Of a stretch of DNA of 64,000 bases, positions 17,110 through 25,163 are shown one piece after another. Source of the stretch: CAJXVY01 sp965660355. GTDB taxonomy: Bacteria > Actinomycetota > Actinomycetes > Actinomycetales > Microbacteriaceae. Every line of letters starts with the position of its first letter. Within the stretch, counting starts at the first letter, position 1. The position numbers and the translations under genes were made by a program. Below the pieces are notes generated by a model, which searched no databases, was not told the DNA's origin, and saw only the letters and a program-made list of their open reading frames with translations. The stretch spans positions 50,849 through 114,848 of the forward strand of contig CBFHZN010000003.1 of NCBI GenBank assembly GCA_965660355.1. Reading direction: 5' to 3'.

Positions 17110-18990
17110 TTACTCTCGTAGTTGTGATTCATCTAGCAACGAATTTCCTTTAATATCTTTTTCATATATTAATTGTTTTTTGCGAGATATTAAATCCTTA
17201 AATATTTTTTTATTTTCCATAGCTAATGGAGAATCACCCTTATATTGGGGTTTTGTAGATGTAGATTGATTTTTATCAGCTTTCATACCATCACTCCCAA
17301 TTCTATCTTTACCAAAAGCACTATCTTGGGTATTTCTGTTACTAACTCTTTCTTTAGGTCTTCCTAAGGGTTCTTTCTCATCATACCCTTCAGGAAGTTC
17401 ATCATCTTCATACCTGCCTCTACCATACAATGATGCTAAATCGTGGGGTGTACCATAAGATTTACCAGTTTCTAAGGGATCATTCCCTTCATTTTCAATT
17501 TGGGTAATGCGGAATTTACGTTTTTTATCTTGTAATGTTAAGTCTCTAAACTCATTATATTGATCTTCACTTAAATCCCATATTTTTTCATATATGTGAT
17601 CAGTTGGGAATAAACCACTTTCTTGCATTTGGGAAGAAAGTTCCATTTTTTCCTTCATTAAAGCTACTTTTTCTTGGCTATATATAATAGAAGGAGTTGT
17701 TAAACTCAATTCAAAGTTAGCAATACTTTCATCTTTGTATCCTTGGGTGTATAAATGGACAACTGCTATTTTATGTAGTTCTGAAACTATTATTCTTTGG
17801 ATGCGCTCTATGGTGCGAGCGAATCTTATATCTTCAGCGGCTAATGTAGCTTTTCCTTCTAGATCTTTCTCATATCCCATAAAAGCTTTTGGGACTTTTA
17901 AAGCAGCAAATAACTTATCTCTTAAATATTCAACATCTTTAATTCCATCATACTGCAACCCGCCTAGATTGTCTATCTTGGTTGCTTGGTCATTTCCTCG
18001 CACCGGAATGTAAAAATCTTCTAAGAGATTTTGCATGTTATATTTTAAATTGTAATCCCCAGTTTCTTGATCTATGTATGGAGTACGCTTCATTTTAGAA
18101 ATTGTCTTTTGCATAAAGTTTTCTACCTCAGCAGGAGCTATGTTTCCAACATTAATATAAAATATCCGTTTTTCAGGGGCTCTAACTATACGATGAATTA
18201 ACATTGCATCCTCCATCATAGTATATTGTTTAAATAATTTACGGGCAGGTTCTAGATATGATCTACCATAGGGTAAAAAATTAGTGTCAGATAATAATCT
18301 AAAATGGGCTACCTCATAGTTGTCAAAATATATAGAAGTGTCGTTTAGTTGTTGATTACCAGGAACAGTAAAATACCCCATACTTGTGGGAGAGGTAGCT
18401 CCTTCTGGGTTGAATCTGAACCTAACATCGGAAGGTCTTTCTGTGTCGTATCCATCTTGTCTTTCTATATGGAATGCATTGTAGGGGATAACATTATATA
18501 CCCCAAATTTTTCTGATATTTCTAATTTAAGGAAAAAATCTCCATATTTACACATATTGCGAACCCAGGGCCATAAATTAAATTCAACATTTAAAATGTC
18601 ATAAAATAGATTATATAATAACTTTTGGACATCTTCATTACTACTTTTTATCTGTAATACTTCTCCATTATCATTTTTTAAAGTACTTTCATCTGCTATT
18701 ATATCCAAAGATGAAGCTACAATAGCATCTTGATCCATTGAATCATATTCTGAGTATAGTTGGGGTCTTAGGGTTGTGTAGTTAAAACTACTTTGATATC
18801 CATAAATAGAAGTGTTTGAATTAGTCCATATTCTATTAAATCTGTCTACTACAGAATTGTTAGAATATTCTCCAGAGACCTGGATTTTGTTTATGTCTAT
18901 TACTTTTAAGTCTCCATCCCCATCATTACGCATGATAATATCGGTTGAGAATAAGCGTTTTAAACGTGTAAATAAAGTAGTATCTGCCAT
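17110..18990 (-). CDS. Portal vertex protein, gp20-like
   Basis: The 626-residue protein is the portal through which DNA enters the head. Diagnostic stretches include SEYDSMDQDAIVASSLDIIADESTLKN (in two motif parts, about 78-105), LLYNLFYDILNVEFN, IHRIVRAPEKRIFYINVGN and KVPKAFMGYEKDLEGKATLA, all typical of T4 gp20 and its marine relatives. It is about 100 residues longer than T4 gp20 (524) because of an extended charged C-terminus. It lies 11 bases downstream of the large terminase gene, so sheath and tube genes (18, 19 in T4) are missing from between them. Confidence 0.95.
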   Translation of the reverse strand: MADTTLFTRLKRLFSTDIIMRNDGDGDLKVIDINKIQVSGEYSNNSVVDRFNRIWTNSNTSIYGYQSSFNYTTLRPQLYSEYDSMDQDAIVASSLDIIADESTLKNDNGEVLQIKSSNEDVQKLLYNLFYDILNVEFNLWPWVRNMCKYGDFFLKLEISEKFGVYNVIPYNAFHIERQDGYDTERPSDVRFRFNPEGATSPTSMGYFTVPGNQQLNDTSIYFDNYEVAHFRLLSDTNFLPYGRSYLEPARKLFKQYTMMEDAMLIHRIVRAPEKRIFYINVGNIAPAEVENFMQKTISKMKRTPYIDQETGDYNLKYNMQNLLEDFYIPVRGNDQATKIDNLGGLQYDGIKDVEYLRDKLFAALKVPKAFMGYEKDLEGKATLAAEDIRFARTIERIQRIIVSELHKIAVVHLYTQGYKDESIANFELSLTTPSIIYSQEKVALMKEKMELSSQMQESGLFPTDHIYEKIWDLSEDQYNEFRDLTLQDKKRKFRITQIENEGNDPLETGKSYGTPHDLASLYGRGRYEDDELPEGYDEKEPLGRPKERVSNRNTQDSAFGKDRIGSDGMKADKNQSTSTKPQYKGDSPLAMENKKIFKDLISRKKQLIYEKDIKGNSLLDESQLRE

Positions 18991-19001
18991 TTGTTACGAT
19001 T

Positions 19002-20600
19002 TTATAGGAGCCATGAGATGTCTTCATCTCCTCCTGAGTAGGGGTTATCTATTTTGTATGGGTTTGGGTTAGAACTATCTTGGGAATATCCTCCAGAATA
19101 ACCAACACCTTTTGTTGTTGTAGAATTTTTTGATATACTATTTAACATACTTTTATGCATTTCAACACCATTTTGTCTTAGTTTAAATGATGAATCTCTT
19201 AAAAAACAAGCCATAGACATTGCCATTATTAAATCATCATTATAACCATTTTGGGCTTCGGGTCTTCCATTTTTCCAGATGAAAACCTTCATTTCTTCTA
19301 AAGTTCTAGAAGATTTTAAAGTTAAGCCTTTATCTCTAATAGCTTCTTGGAATTTTCCCACCGCTATAGGTCTAGTGGAGGAAGAATTTGTAAAGCCTGG
19401 TGTCATTTTACTATGGTCCATGTATGGGTCAAAATATGTATCAACATTTAATGCATTTCCTTTCGGTGAATAATACAAATTCTGATAGCCCCTATCAAGG
19501 ATAGTTTGAATAGTAGACCAACCAATTGAAGAGTTTTCTGGGGCTAATAGGGCATTATTATATTCTGTTGCTATTCCAACCAATAAATTACCAAAATCAG
19601 TAGTTCCAATTTGTCCTCTATACTCTCCAACTTGTGTAAAATTCTCTATGTCTATTATTTGGAATGTTGAGTAGTCTTTCCCATCTCCCCTAGCAACATC
19701 AGCTGTTATTAAATATGTTTTTTCATAATTAGCAGGTTCCCATATCCATAAATCTTGATTAATTCCTCTTTTCTCTAAGGGGGGTTGGATTATTTGATCC
19801 TCATAATAACTAATTTCAGGGGCTAAAAATACAGTATCCCCAGAGGTGGTGAAATCACAATCACATTCTTGAGCTGCCATTTTAGGACCCAAGTCTTTAT
19901 CTTGTTGGTCTCTCCATGATTGGTCTCTTTCTGGGTGGACATTCCATTTTAATTTTATGGGGAGGAAACTATTATCCCCCTCCTCAGCTGATACCCAGGT
20001 TTTGTGAAACCAATTACCGGTACCATAAGGTGTTGAAAGTGCTATACATCCACCTCCTGTAGCTAAGGTTTGTTGAGCTGATGCCCATATTTCTCCAATA
20101 TTATCAATAAAAGCTGCCTCATCGATTAATAATAAAGATACTGCTTCTGAACGGCCAGCGTCACTTGATGCTGATGTGGCTTTAATTTGGGAACCATTAT
20201 TTAAACGTAAGGTAAGTTTATTATGTTCTTGGGGTTTTTCTTTTTCTCTCAACCATGAAGGTAAATTATCATACATGAATTTTACCTTAGTAACCATATT
20301 TTTAGCAGTTTCTTGTTTTGTTGCAATACATAAAATGTTTTTATCTTGATTAAATAACATCATATGGAGTGAGTATCCTGCGGATAAAGTTGATAATCCT
20401 AACTGTCTGGATTTTAATATTATAGAATATGGATTTTCTTGAAATAGGGTAAGTACTCTATCTTGGAATGGGTATAAATTAAATGGTATTCTTCCTCTTT
20501 TTGGGTGTTGGATGAAGCAATACTTTTTCATAAAATATGATGGGGATGTGGCACATCTTATATATTCCTCTCGTATAGCAGTTTTAAGATCTTTACCCAT
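19002..20600 (-). CDS. Terminase large subunit, gp17-like
   Basis: The 532-residue protein is the packaging motor ATPase-nuclease. The Walker A-like SRQLGLST is at 64-71, Walker B LLLIDEAAF at 156-164 and the coupling motif LSTPYGTGNW at 188-197. The RNase H-fold nuclease has D301 (ITADVARGDG), E355 (LLAPENSS) and D455/D456 (GYNDDLIMA). It is shorter than T4 gp17 (610) but complete. A late-type motif lies 19 bases upstream. No small terminase gene is recognisable nearby. Confidence 0.96.
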   Translation of the reverse strand: MGKDLKTAIREEYIRCATSPSYFMKKYCFIQHPKRGRIPFNLYPFQDRVLTLFQENPYSIILKSRQLGLSTLSAGYSLHMMLFNQDKNILCIATKQETAKNMVTKVKFMYDNLPSWLREKEKPQEHNKLTLRLNNGSQIKATSASSDAGRSEAVSLLLIDEAAFIDNIGEIWASAQQTLATGGGCIALSTPYGTGNWFHKTWVSAEEGDNSFLPIKLKWNVHPERDQSWRDQQDKDLGPKMAAQECDCDFTTSGDTVFLAPEISYYEDQIIQPPLEKRGINQDLWIWEPANYEKTYLITADVARGDGKDYSTFQIIDIENFTQVGEYRGQIGTTDFGNLLVGIATEYNNALLAPENSSIGWSTIQTILDRGYQNLYYSPKGNALNVDTYFDPYMDHSKMTPGFTNSSSTRPIAVGKFQEAIRDKGLTLKSSRTLEEMKVFIWKNGRPEAQNGYNDDLIMAMSMACFLRDSSFKLRQNGVEMHKSMLNSISKNSTTTKGVGYSGGYSQDSSNPNPYKIDNPYSGGDEDISWLL

Positions 20601-20607
20601 TAATATA

Positions 20608-21033
20608 TTATTTTATTATAAATATAGCAAGAATACCACCTAATATGGCTGTGGTGGTAGATGATATAATGAGACCCGTTTTTAATTTTTTATTTTGGTT
20701 TATTAAATCATTATTTATCTTTAATAGATCTTTTTCCCTATTTAAATGGTATGATTCTTTGGTTTTATATGAACCTATAATAGTTTGATAGTTTGTTTCT
20801 TTATAGAGGAGTAGGTCAATTATCTGAGAGTTATTTTCTAATTTATTATTACTTATAGCTAATAGGTTTTGGGTGTATTCTAATTCAATAGATAAAGAAT
20901 CATATCTAATTAATTCTCTAGATATATTTTGAACTGTTTGATAATCAAAACATATTTTATTTGTATCTATCTGTGATAAACTTGTAAAGCTCAGTAGAAG
21001 TATAATTACTAACATCTTGAATTTGTTTTTCAT
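20608..21033 (-). CDS. Exported membrane-anchored protein, possible spanin partner
   Basis: The best start is ATG 21033, giving 141 residues that begin with a signal peptide (MKNKFKMLVIILLLSFTSLSQ); longer in-frame starts add a charged N-terminus before it. The middle is coiled coil (LSIELEYTQNLLAISNNKLE) and the C-terminus is a membrane segment (about 117-140, Gly- and Ile-rich). It overlaps the 119-aa gene by 77 bases in another frame. Overlapping membrane proteins with coiled coils suggest a spanin or lysis pair, but there is no lipobox Cys, so this remains a guess. Confidence 0.55.
   Translation of the reverse strand: MKNKFKMLVIILLLSFTSLSQIDTNKICFDYQTVQNISRELIRYDSLSIELEYTQNLLAISNNKLENNSQIIDLLLYKETNYQTIIGSYKTKESYHLNREKDLLKINNDLINQNKKLKTGLIISSTTTAILGGILAIFIIK
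20619..20627 (-). promoter_or_regulatory. Late-type motif ATATTTATA
   Basis: The minus strand reads TATATTTATAATAAAA 19 bases before the terminase ATG. It lies inside the 3' end of the preceding gene. Confidence 0.5.
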
Positions 21034-21316
21034 ATGTTTTTCTTTGGTTTTGGATATTTTTATTAAGGGAATCAACTTGTGTTTTGTATTTAAAAGATAT
21101 ATCAAGATACTCTAAATATCTATTTTCTAATTCCCTATTTTTATTCTCATATCTTTGGATAACTCCAGATAGACTATCAAGTTGGGGTTGATATGGGTTT
21201 GAGATGAAATTGGAGGAAACATTATTTCTATTTATAAGAAACAATGTAACCCCCAACAGTATAATTCCTATTAAAATTAAATGTAATTTATCTAAATTCA
21301 AAACCCATTTTTTCAT
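20957..21316 (-). CDS. Single-pass membrane protein with coiled coil, spanin-like
   Basis: The 119-residue protein has one N-terminal membrane helix (about 12-28, LILIGIILLGVTLFLI) and then a long polar coiled coil (about 45-105, VIQRYENKNRELENRYLEYL). This is the plan of an Rz-type inner-membrane spanin. Its 3' end overlaps the exported 141-aa protein in a different frame, as in many Rz/Rz1 pairs, though here the overlap is partial rather than nested. Role inferred from architecture only. Confidence 0.5.
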   Translation of the reverse strand: MKKWVLNLDKLHLILIGIILLGVTLFLINRNNVSSNFISNPYQPQLDSLSGVIQRYENKNRELENRYLEYLDISFKYKTQVDSLNKNIQNQRKTYEKQIQDVSNYTSTELYKFITDRYK

Positions 21317-21319
21317 ATT

Positions 21320-22381
21320 CTATACTTCTCTACCAGCTGTCCTTTTTAAATCATCAAGCATAGATTTTGGTAATTTGTATTCATCTTTTGCTTTCTTTAA
21401 ATATGCATCAACTACAGCTTTATTATCACTATATTTTTTAATGAATTTCAACCCTGCATTGAATAGTTTCTTTTTATCCTCGGGGGTTGATCCTAATGCT
21501 TTAGAGGTTGCATCTTTTTCTAAAGATGCTAGGGCTTCTTTATCTTCATCATCCAATTTTGGGGATGGAGTAGATTTTACGGGTTTTGTTTCAGTTTTTT
21601 TTGGAGATGCTTTTTGAGTAGGTTTTGATTTGGAATTACCACCAGTTGATGGTCTACCTCTTTTTCCTAATTTTCTTTCTCCTTTAGTTAAAGAAATGAA
21701 TTTGTTTAATTGGTTATCGTGTAGAGTTTGATCTCCAAGAGCAGATACAACTCCACTATCAGATTTAATTTTTTTCTTAAGGGCTAATCCTTCTAAATCA
21801 GAATTATCATTAATTACTTTTTCAATTGAGGATTTTAAGTCACCGGCAATTTTAGCCATTTCATTTAATCCTAATGCTTTTTTAGCATATCTTTGGGTTT
21901 GAGGACCTCCTAAAGAAGGGGTATATGGTCTTCCACCATCTAAAAATGCGGTATATGAAGATAAATCAAATTCTGCTCCTGCTTTATTAGCTAGGGTTCT
22001 TAACACTTTTTGTGCTTCAGGACTTTCATATGCATCCTCTTGTGCTGCTACAGCAGCATCAAAATCCTCTAAAGCTTTTACAATATGAGGTTTTACCTCA
22101 AATTCTCTACCTTTAATGGTAATTTCATCTTGTTTTCTAGCTTTGGCACTTAATAAAAATGAAGCTACTGTATTAGCATCTTGCTTTAAATCTGGGTATG
22201 ATTTAGTAATTGCAGCAATTGCCTTTTTAGCTGCTCCTGATACAGTACCAAATACTGGGGTTCCTTCTGGGGAGAGGCTTATATCTCTTCCTCCTGATGG
22301 GTTATCATCTATAAATACTCTTTCTTTTAATGCAGATGAAATTTCTTCTTGTATAATTTCTACTAAACGTTTTTTATTCAT
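21320..22381 (-). CDS. Putative internal DNA-binding protein with AT-hook
   Basis: The 353-residue protein begins MNKKRLVEIIQEEISSALKE, an amphipathic leader with an I-Q-E site. The first 200 residues are Ala-rich and helical. An AT-hook core (KRGRPS, 240-245) is followed by a Lys/Ser/Thr/Pro-rich linker (about 246-275) and a helical C-terminus. AT-hooks bind the minor groove of A+T-rich DNA, which fits this genome. Combined with the leader, this suggests a protein packaged with the DNA. I recognise no family; a late-type motif lies upstream. Confidence 0.6.
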   Translation of the reverse strand: MNKKRLVEIIQEEISSALKERVFIDDNPSGGRDISLSPEGTPVFGTVSGAAKKAIAAITKSYPDLKQDANTVASFLLSAKARKQDEITIKGREFEVKPHIVKALEDFDAAVAAQEDAYESPEAQKVLRTLANKAGAEFDLSSYTAFLDGGRPYTPSLGGPQTQRYAKKALGLNEMAKIAGDLKSSIEKVINDNSDLEGLALKKKIKSDSGVVSALGDQTLHDNQLNKFISLTKGERKLGKRGRPSTGGNSKSKPTQKASPKKTETKPVKSTPSPKLDDEDKEALASLEKDATSKALGSTPEDKKKLFNAGLKFIKKYSDNKAVVDAYLKKAKDEYKLPKSMLDDLKRTAGREV

Positions 22382-22397
22382 TTTTATTTACTTTTAT

Positions 22398-22406
22398 TAT
22401 AAATAT
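22398..22406 (-). promoter_or_regulatory. Late-type motif ATATTTATA
   Basis: The minus strand reads GATATTTATAATAAAA 17 bases before the ATG at 22381. It places the AT-hook protein among late genes. Confidence 0.5.
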
Positions 22407-22936
22407 CATAAAGATAGTACCTGTTGCATTTTATTAATTCTCTCTTCAACTGATCCAGATAAAGTATGTAAATTCTTTATTTTGTAAGTGTAATCATGAA
22501 GTATACGCTTAATAGAATTATCTATGGTTTTACGGTATTCTTCATCATATGCTCTAACTCCATTATCCTCTAATTCAACTCCATCAGGGGAAACATAGAA
22601 TATGTAATCATACTCATTTATTAGGAGGGATGCTAAATTTTCAAAATATTCATTTTGGTAATAAGGGATTGATCTAGAAGAAGATGTAAATGCTAGTACA
22701 TCTATTATAGTCCTATCAGTTATTACATTCTCTTGAATTAACTCACTAGCACGTTCAGCTAAGAATATTATTTGTCCCTTTAAAGTAGAATCAGTGTTTA
22801 GGGGAATACCTAAATCTCTTAAATATTTTGAACGTTCTGTTATAAAGTTGTAATCTTTAAATTCGGGTAATTCCTTTAGAGCATTTACCAAAGTAGTTTT
22901 CCCTACACTGATTGTGCCACATAATCCTATTTTCAT
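22406..22936 (-). CDS. NadR-like P-loop kinase (AAA_28 type)
   Basis: The 176-residue protein has a Walker A motif GTISVGKTTL (7-16), a kinase-type DRTIIDVLAF (about 93-102) and GVRAYDEEYR near the lid region. This pattern matches the AAA_28/NadR ribosylnicotinamide kinase-like group, which phosphorylates nicotinamide riboside or related nucleosides. Phages use such kinases in NAD salvage or nucleotide metabolism. Length is right for a single kinase domain without the NMN adenylyltransferase part. Substrate cannot be read from sequence. Confidence 0.75.
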   Translation of the reverse strand: MKIGLCGTISVGKTTLVNALKELPEFKDYNFITERSKYLRDLGIPLNTDSTLKGQIIFLAERASELIQENVITDRTIIDVLAFTSSSRSIPYYQNEYFENLASLLINEYDYIFYVSPDGVELEDNGVRAYDEEYRKTIDNSIKRILHDYTYKIKNLHTLSGSVEERINKMQQVLSL

Positions 22937-22949
22937 AATTTATTTTACT

Positions 22950-23207
22950 TTAATAATTTGTTAAATTTTTTAAAACATATATAAGATCTTTAGCTTCATC
23001 TTTTAATAATTTTAAATATTTTGAAGCATTCTCTCCCCCATATTCTCCTATACTAGAAATATTTTTAATTAAAATGTAACATGCTTCTTTTATATCTAAA
23101 AAACCACTATCTAAATTATCCCAATCGATTTGATTTAATAAAGATTCTATAGTTTTAATATAATTAGAAGCTAATACTTCAACAAGTAATTTAGATATTC
23201 TTTCCAT
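22950..23207 (-). CDS. Small helical protein of unknown function
   Basis: An 85-residue helical protein beginning MERISKLLVEVLASNY, with an L-V-E site at the end of the leader helix. It has no motif or membrane segment. The gene upstream overlaps it by 17 bases. It could belong to the leader-bearing group described in the findings. Confidence 0.55.
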   Translation of the reverse strand: MERISKLLVEVLASNYIKTIESLLNQIDWDNLDSGFLDIKEACYILIKNISSIGEYGGENASKYLKLLKDEAKDLIYVLKNLTNY

Positions 23208-23316
23208 GTTTCTTTAGTGTGTTTTTGGCTTTTTTAATAGCTTGACGGATGAATGAAATATCTTGATCAATCTGTTTTATTTCAGACTCTGTAAGTTGTT
23301 TTTTATCTTTCCCCAT
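23191..23316 (-). CDS. 41-residue basic helical protein
   Basis: A short frame from ATG 23316 to TAA 23191 encodes MGKDKKQLTESEIKQIDQDI followed by a Lys-rich helix. It fills the gap between the oxidoreductase and the 85-aa gene and overlaps the latter by 17 bases. The sequence is strongly amphipathic and basic at its C-terminus. Function unknown. Confidence 0.6.
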   Translation of the reverse strand: MGKDKKQLTESEIKQIDQDISFIRQAIKKAKNTLKKHGKNI

Positions 23317-23321
23317 ATTAG

Positions 23322-24620
23322 TTAATTTTTATTTAAAACTCCTTCAGCTACATAAACACCATGCGAACCACTAACAGTTATACCCCTTGCACTTAAAGCA
23401 TCTCCTACAAAATGTACGTTAGGAAAATTTATTAAACTAAGATCTTTATAATTTACTTTTACCTCGGGTGATAGGTATTTTACCTCTGGTATATATATTC
23501 CCCAATCATCTTTAAGTGTTGGGAATACTTTTTTCATATCCTCAATGAAATCCTCTACATATTCGAAATAACCACCCATTGTTTCTCTAACCATATCTAG
23601 GTTATCTATTTGATAAGATGTTACATCATTCCCCTCAGATGTAGTAGAGGGTTTACGAGATGGGCTATAATATAAACCAGTACCCTCTAATTGTAATTTA
23701 CTTACTACATCACGTGACCATTTAAATGGATCTTCAATACCATTTATTTCCATTAAAATACCAAAATTAGTCATATTATTTCGGTATGCTTCATCTTTTT
23801 TAGCATGTCCATTATATGAATGATCTCCATATGTTTCCTCTACAGCAACATAAGCGGCATTATTGTTTGTACAGAATGAACGTAACGAAACACCTTTATC
23901 TTCGAATTTTCTATATAATTTGAAATCATAGCTAATATCAATTAGTTTTTGGAAGTGATGTTGTGGTGCTTCGAATCTACATCCAATTTGTACTGATTTT
24001 GGTTCATCTGGGAGTTTGTAATCTTGGGCTAATTGTTGGGCAAAATCAATTCCTGATTTTCCTACGGCAAATATTAGGGTATCATAGGGAAATCTAAGTT
24101 TAATGTTATCTGTTTCAACTAACTTTTGATTAAAATGAATATCTGTTACTTTAGTTTCCCATTTAAAATTAACCCCTTTAGATACTAGATAATCATACCA
24201 ATTTTTACCAATTTCATGGAGGTAATCTGTACCAACATGCCACACAGGAAACAAACGTAAACCAAAGTATGGTTTAATAAAATCTGGTTCCGCAACTGGA
24301 TTTGAACATTGTACTTCTTCTGGTTTGGGGTGGAAACGTTTAAAATTTGTAATAACCTGGTCCATCAATTCCATGGCTTTTTCTTCACCGGTATATTTAG
24401 ATAAATGACCACCAATAGCTGTGTGGTATGTTAATTTACCATCACTCCATCCTCCTGCTCCTAGCATACCTGTCATTACTTCCTCAGGTAACCTGTTATA
24501 TGGATCTTTACCCATATCAATTATTGTTATGAGTTCTCCAGGGTAATCATTGTCTACAAGTTTAGTTGCAGCGTTAATACCGGCTACTCCTGCTCCTACA
24601 ATTACTATTTTTTTATCCAT
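23322..24620 (-). CDS. FAD-dependent dehydrogenase (COG2509-like)
   Basis: The 432-residue flavoprotein has an N-terminal Rossmann FAD motif (IVIVGAGVAGINAATKL, 5-21), a GAGGWSDGKL block near 55-64, a second dinucleotide-type segment around 180-195 (DTLIFAVGKSG) and a C-terminal FAD-binding HFVGDALSARGI...SGSHG. The middle (IGCRFEAPQHHF, FCTNNNAAYVAVEE) resembles bacterial COG2509-type dehydrogenases of uncertain substrate. It looks intact. The gene has its own early-type promoter (24643-24655) directly after a terminator, so it is an independent unit. Such a full oxidoreductase is unusual in a phage and may be an auxiliary metabolic gene. Confidence 0.8.
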   Translation of the reverse strand: MDKKIVIVGAGVAGINAATKLVDNDYPGELITIIDMGKDPYNRLPEEVMTGMLGAGGWSDGKLTYHTAIGGHLSKYTGEEKAMELMDQVITNFKRFHPKPEEVQCSNPVAEPDFIKPYFGLRLFPVWHVGTDYLHEIGKNWYDYLVSKGVNFKWETKVTDIHFNQKLVETDNIKLRFPYDTLIFAVGKSGIDFAQQLAQDYKLPDEPKSVQIGCRFEAPQHHFQKLIDISYDFKLYRKFEDKGVSLRSFCTNNNAAYVAVEETYGDHSYNGHAKKDEAYRNNMTNFGILMEINGIEDPFKWSRDVVSKLQLEGTGLYYSPSRKPSTTSEGNDVTSYQIDNLDMVRETMGGYFEYVEDFIEDMKKVFPTLKDDWGIYIPEVKYLSPEVKVNYKDLSLINFPNVHFVGDALSARGITVSGSHGVYVAEGVLNKN

Positions 24621-24642
24621 TTATTTAATTTAATTTTTATGT

Positions 24643-24655
24643 TATAATATACGAA
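24643..24655 (-). promoter_or_regulatory. Early-type promoter motif TTCGTATATTATA
   Basis: A perfect copy of the repeated motif lies 23 bases before the oxidoreductase ATG and starts right after the T-run of the terminator at 24658-24685. It is far from the cluster of early-type promoters at 58-64 kb. Confidence 0.65.
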
Positions 24656-24657
24656 AA

Positions 24658-24685
24658 TAAAAAAGCGTCTCCAAATAAGAGACGC
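24658..24685 (-). terminator. Rho-independent terminator before the oxidoreductase
   Basis: The minus strand reads GCGTCTC-TTATTTG-GAGACGC then TTTTTTATTTT, a seven-pair G+C-rich stem with a T-run. It isolates the oxidoreductase from the upstream accessory genes. Confidence 0.9.
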
Positions 24686-24720
24686 CACAGCTGCCATAAA
24701 ATTATAAACTCTTTCGAGTC

Positions 24721-24739
24721 CCTAGGCTATGAATCTAGG
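24721..24739. repeat. Hairpin CCTAG-GCTATGAAT-CTAGG (copy A)
   Basis: A five-pair stem closes a nine-base loop GCTATGAAT (plus-strand sequence). It lies 24 bases after the stop of the 108-aa gene. Copy B at 25127-25147 has an identical loop and a stem that differs by a compensating pair (T-A to C-G). Confidence 0.65.
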
Positions 24740-24762
24740 TATATATTAGTTTATTTTAATTT

Positions 24763-25089
24763 TTAAATTGAATCTCCATCACTAAAGTAATAGAAACTCA
24801 TTTCTGAACGCATAGCATTTTCTAATTCTTTGTCAGTCCTTTGTTCAACATCTTCAATATATTGTTCAAATTCACCCCAACCCTCATCATCATTAATAAA
24901 TTGTTCAGCATCAACCTCTTCATTATTAAATTGGGAAAGGTAATTAAGGGCTTTTTGTTTATCAATATAATAAAAATTATATTCTTCATCACTTTCTTCT
25001 TCATCTTTAACAACATATTTGTTATTAATATTGTTTTCTTCAAATAATCTACCTTCAGCTAAATATTTTTTTAAGTCAAAATTATCCAT
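24763..25089 (-). CDS. Acidic protein with internal-protein-type leader
   Basis: The 108-residue protein begins MDNFDLKKYLAEGRLFEEN; the NFDLKKYL.EG leader is shared with the proteins at 26375 and 31855 and ends in an L-A-E site followed by Gly. The rest is extremely acidic (DEEESDEEYN, then repeated Asp/Glu/Gln) and ends SFYYFSDGDSI. It is flanked on both sides by the loop-identical hairpins. A DNA mimic or packaged internal protein would fit the charge; no family is recognised. Confidence 0.6.
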   Translation of the reverse strand: MDNFDLKKYLAEGRLFEENNINNKYVVKDEEESDEEYNFYYIDKQKALNYLSQFNNEEVDAEQFINDDEGWGEFEQYIEDVEQRTDKELENAMRSEMSFYYFSDGDSI

Positions 25090-25126
25090 ATATTTTTATT
25101 TTAAGTGTTTAATGTTTATTTTTATC

Positions 25127-25147
25127 ACCCAGGCTATGAATCTGGGT
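25127..25147. repeat. Hairpin ACCCAG-GCTATGAAT-CTGGGT (copy B)
   Basis: A six-pair stem closes the same nine-base loop as copy A. It lies 17 bases after the stop of the 160-aa gene and 38 bases before the start of the 108-aa gene. The stem change relative to copy A keeps pairing, which points to selection on structure. Confidence 0.65.
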
Positions 25148-25163
25148 TGTTTGTGTGTTGTTT

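Noticed and set aside
24643..24685. Attachment site or insertion boundary around the oxidoreductase
   Set aside because: The palindromic DNA is a normal terminator followed by a promoter; no flanking direct repeats were seen.
24700..24745. tRNA gene (TTCGAGTCC resembles a T-arm)
   Set aside because: No acceptor, D or anticodon stems can be built around it; the region is better explained by the hairpin.
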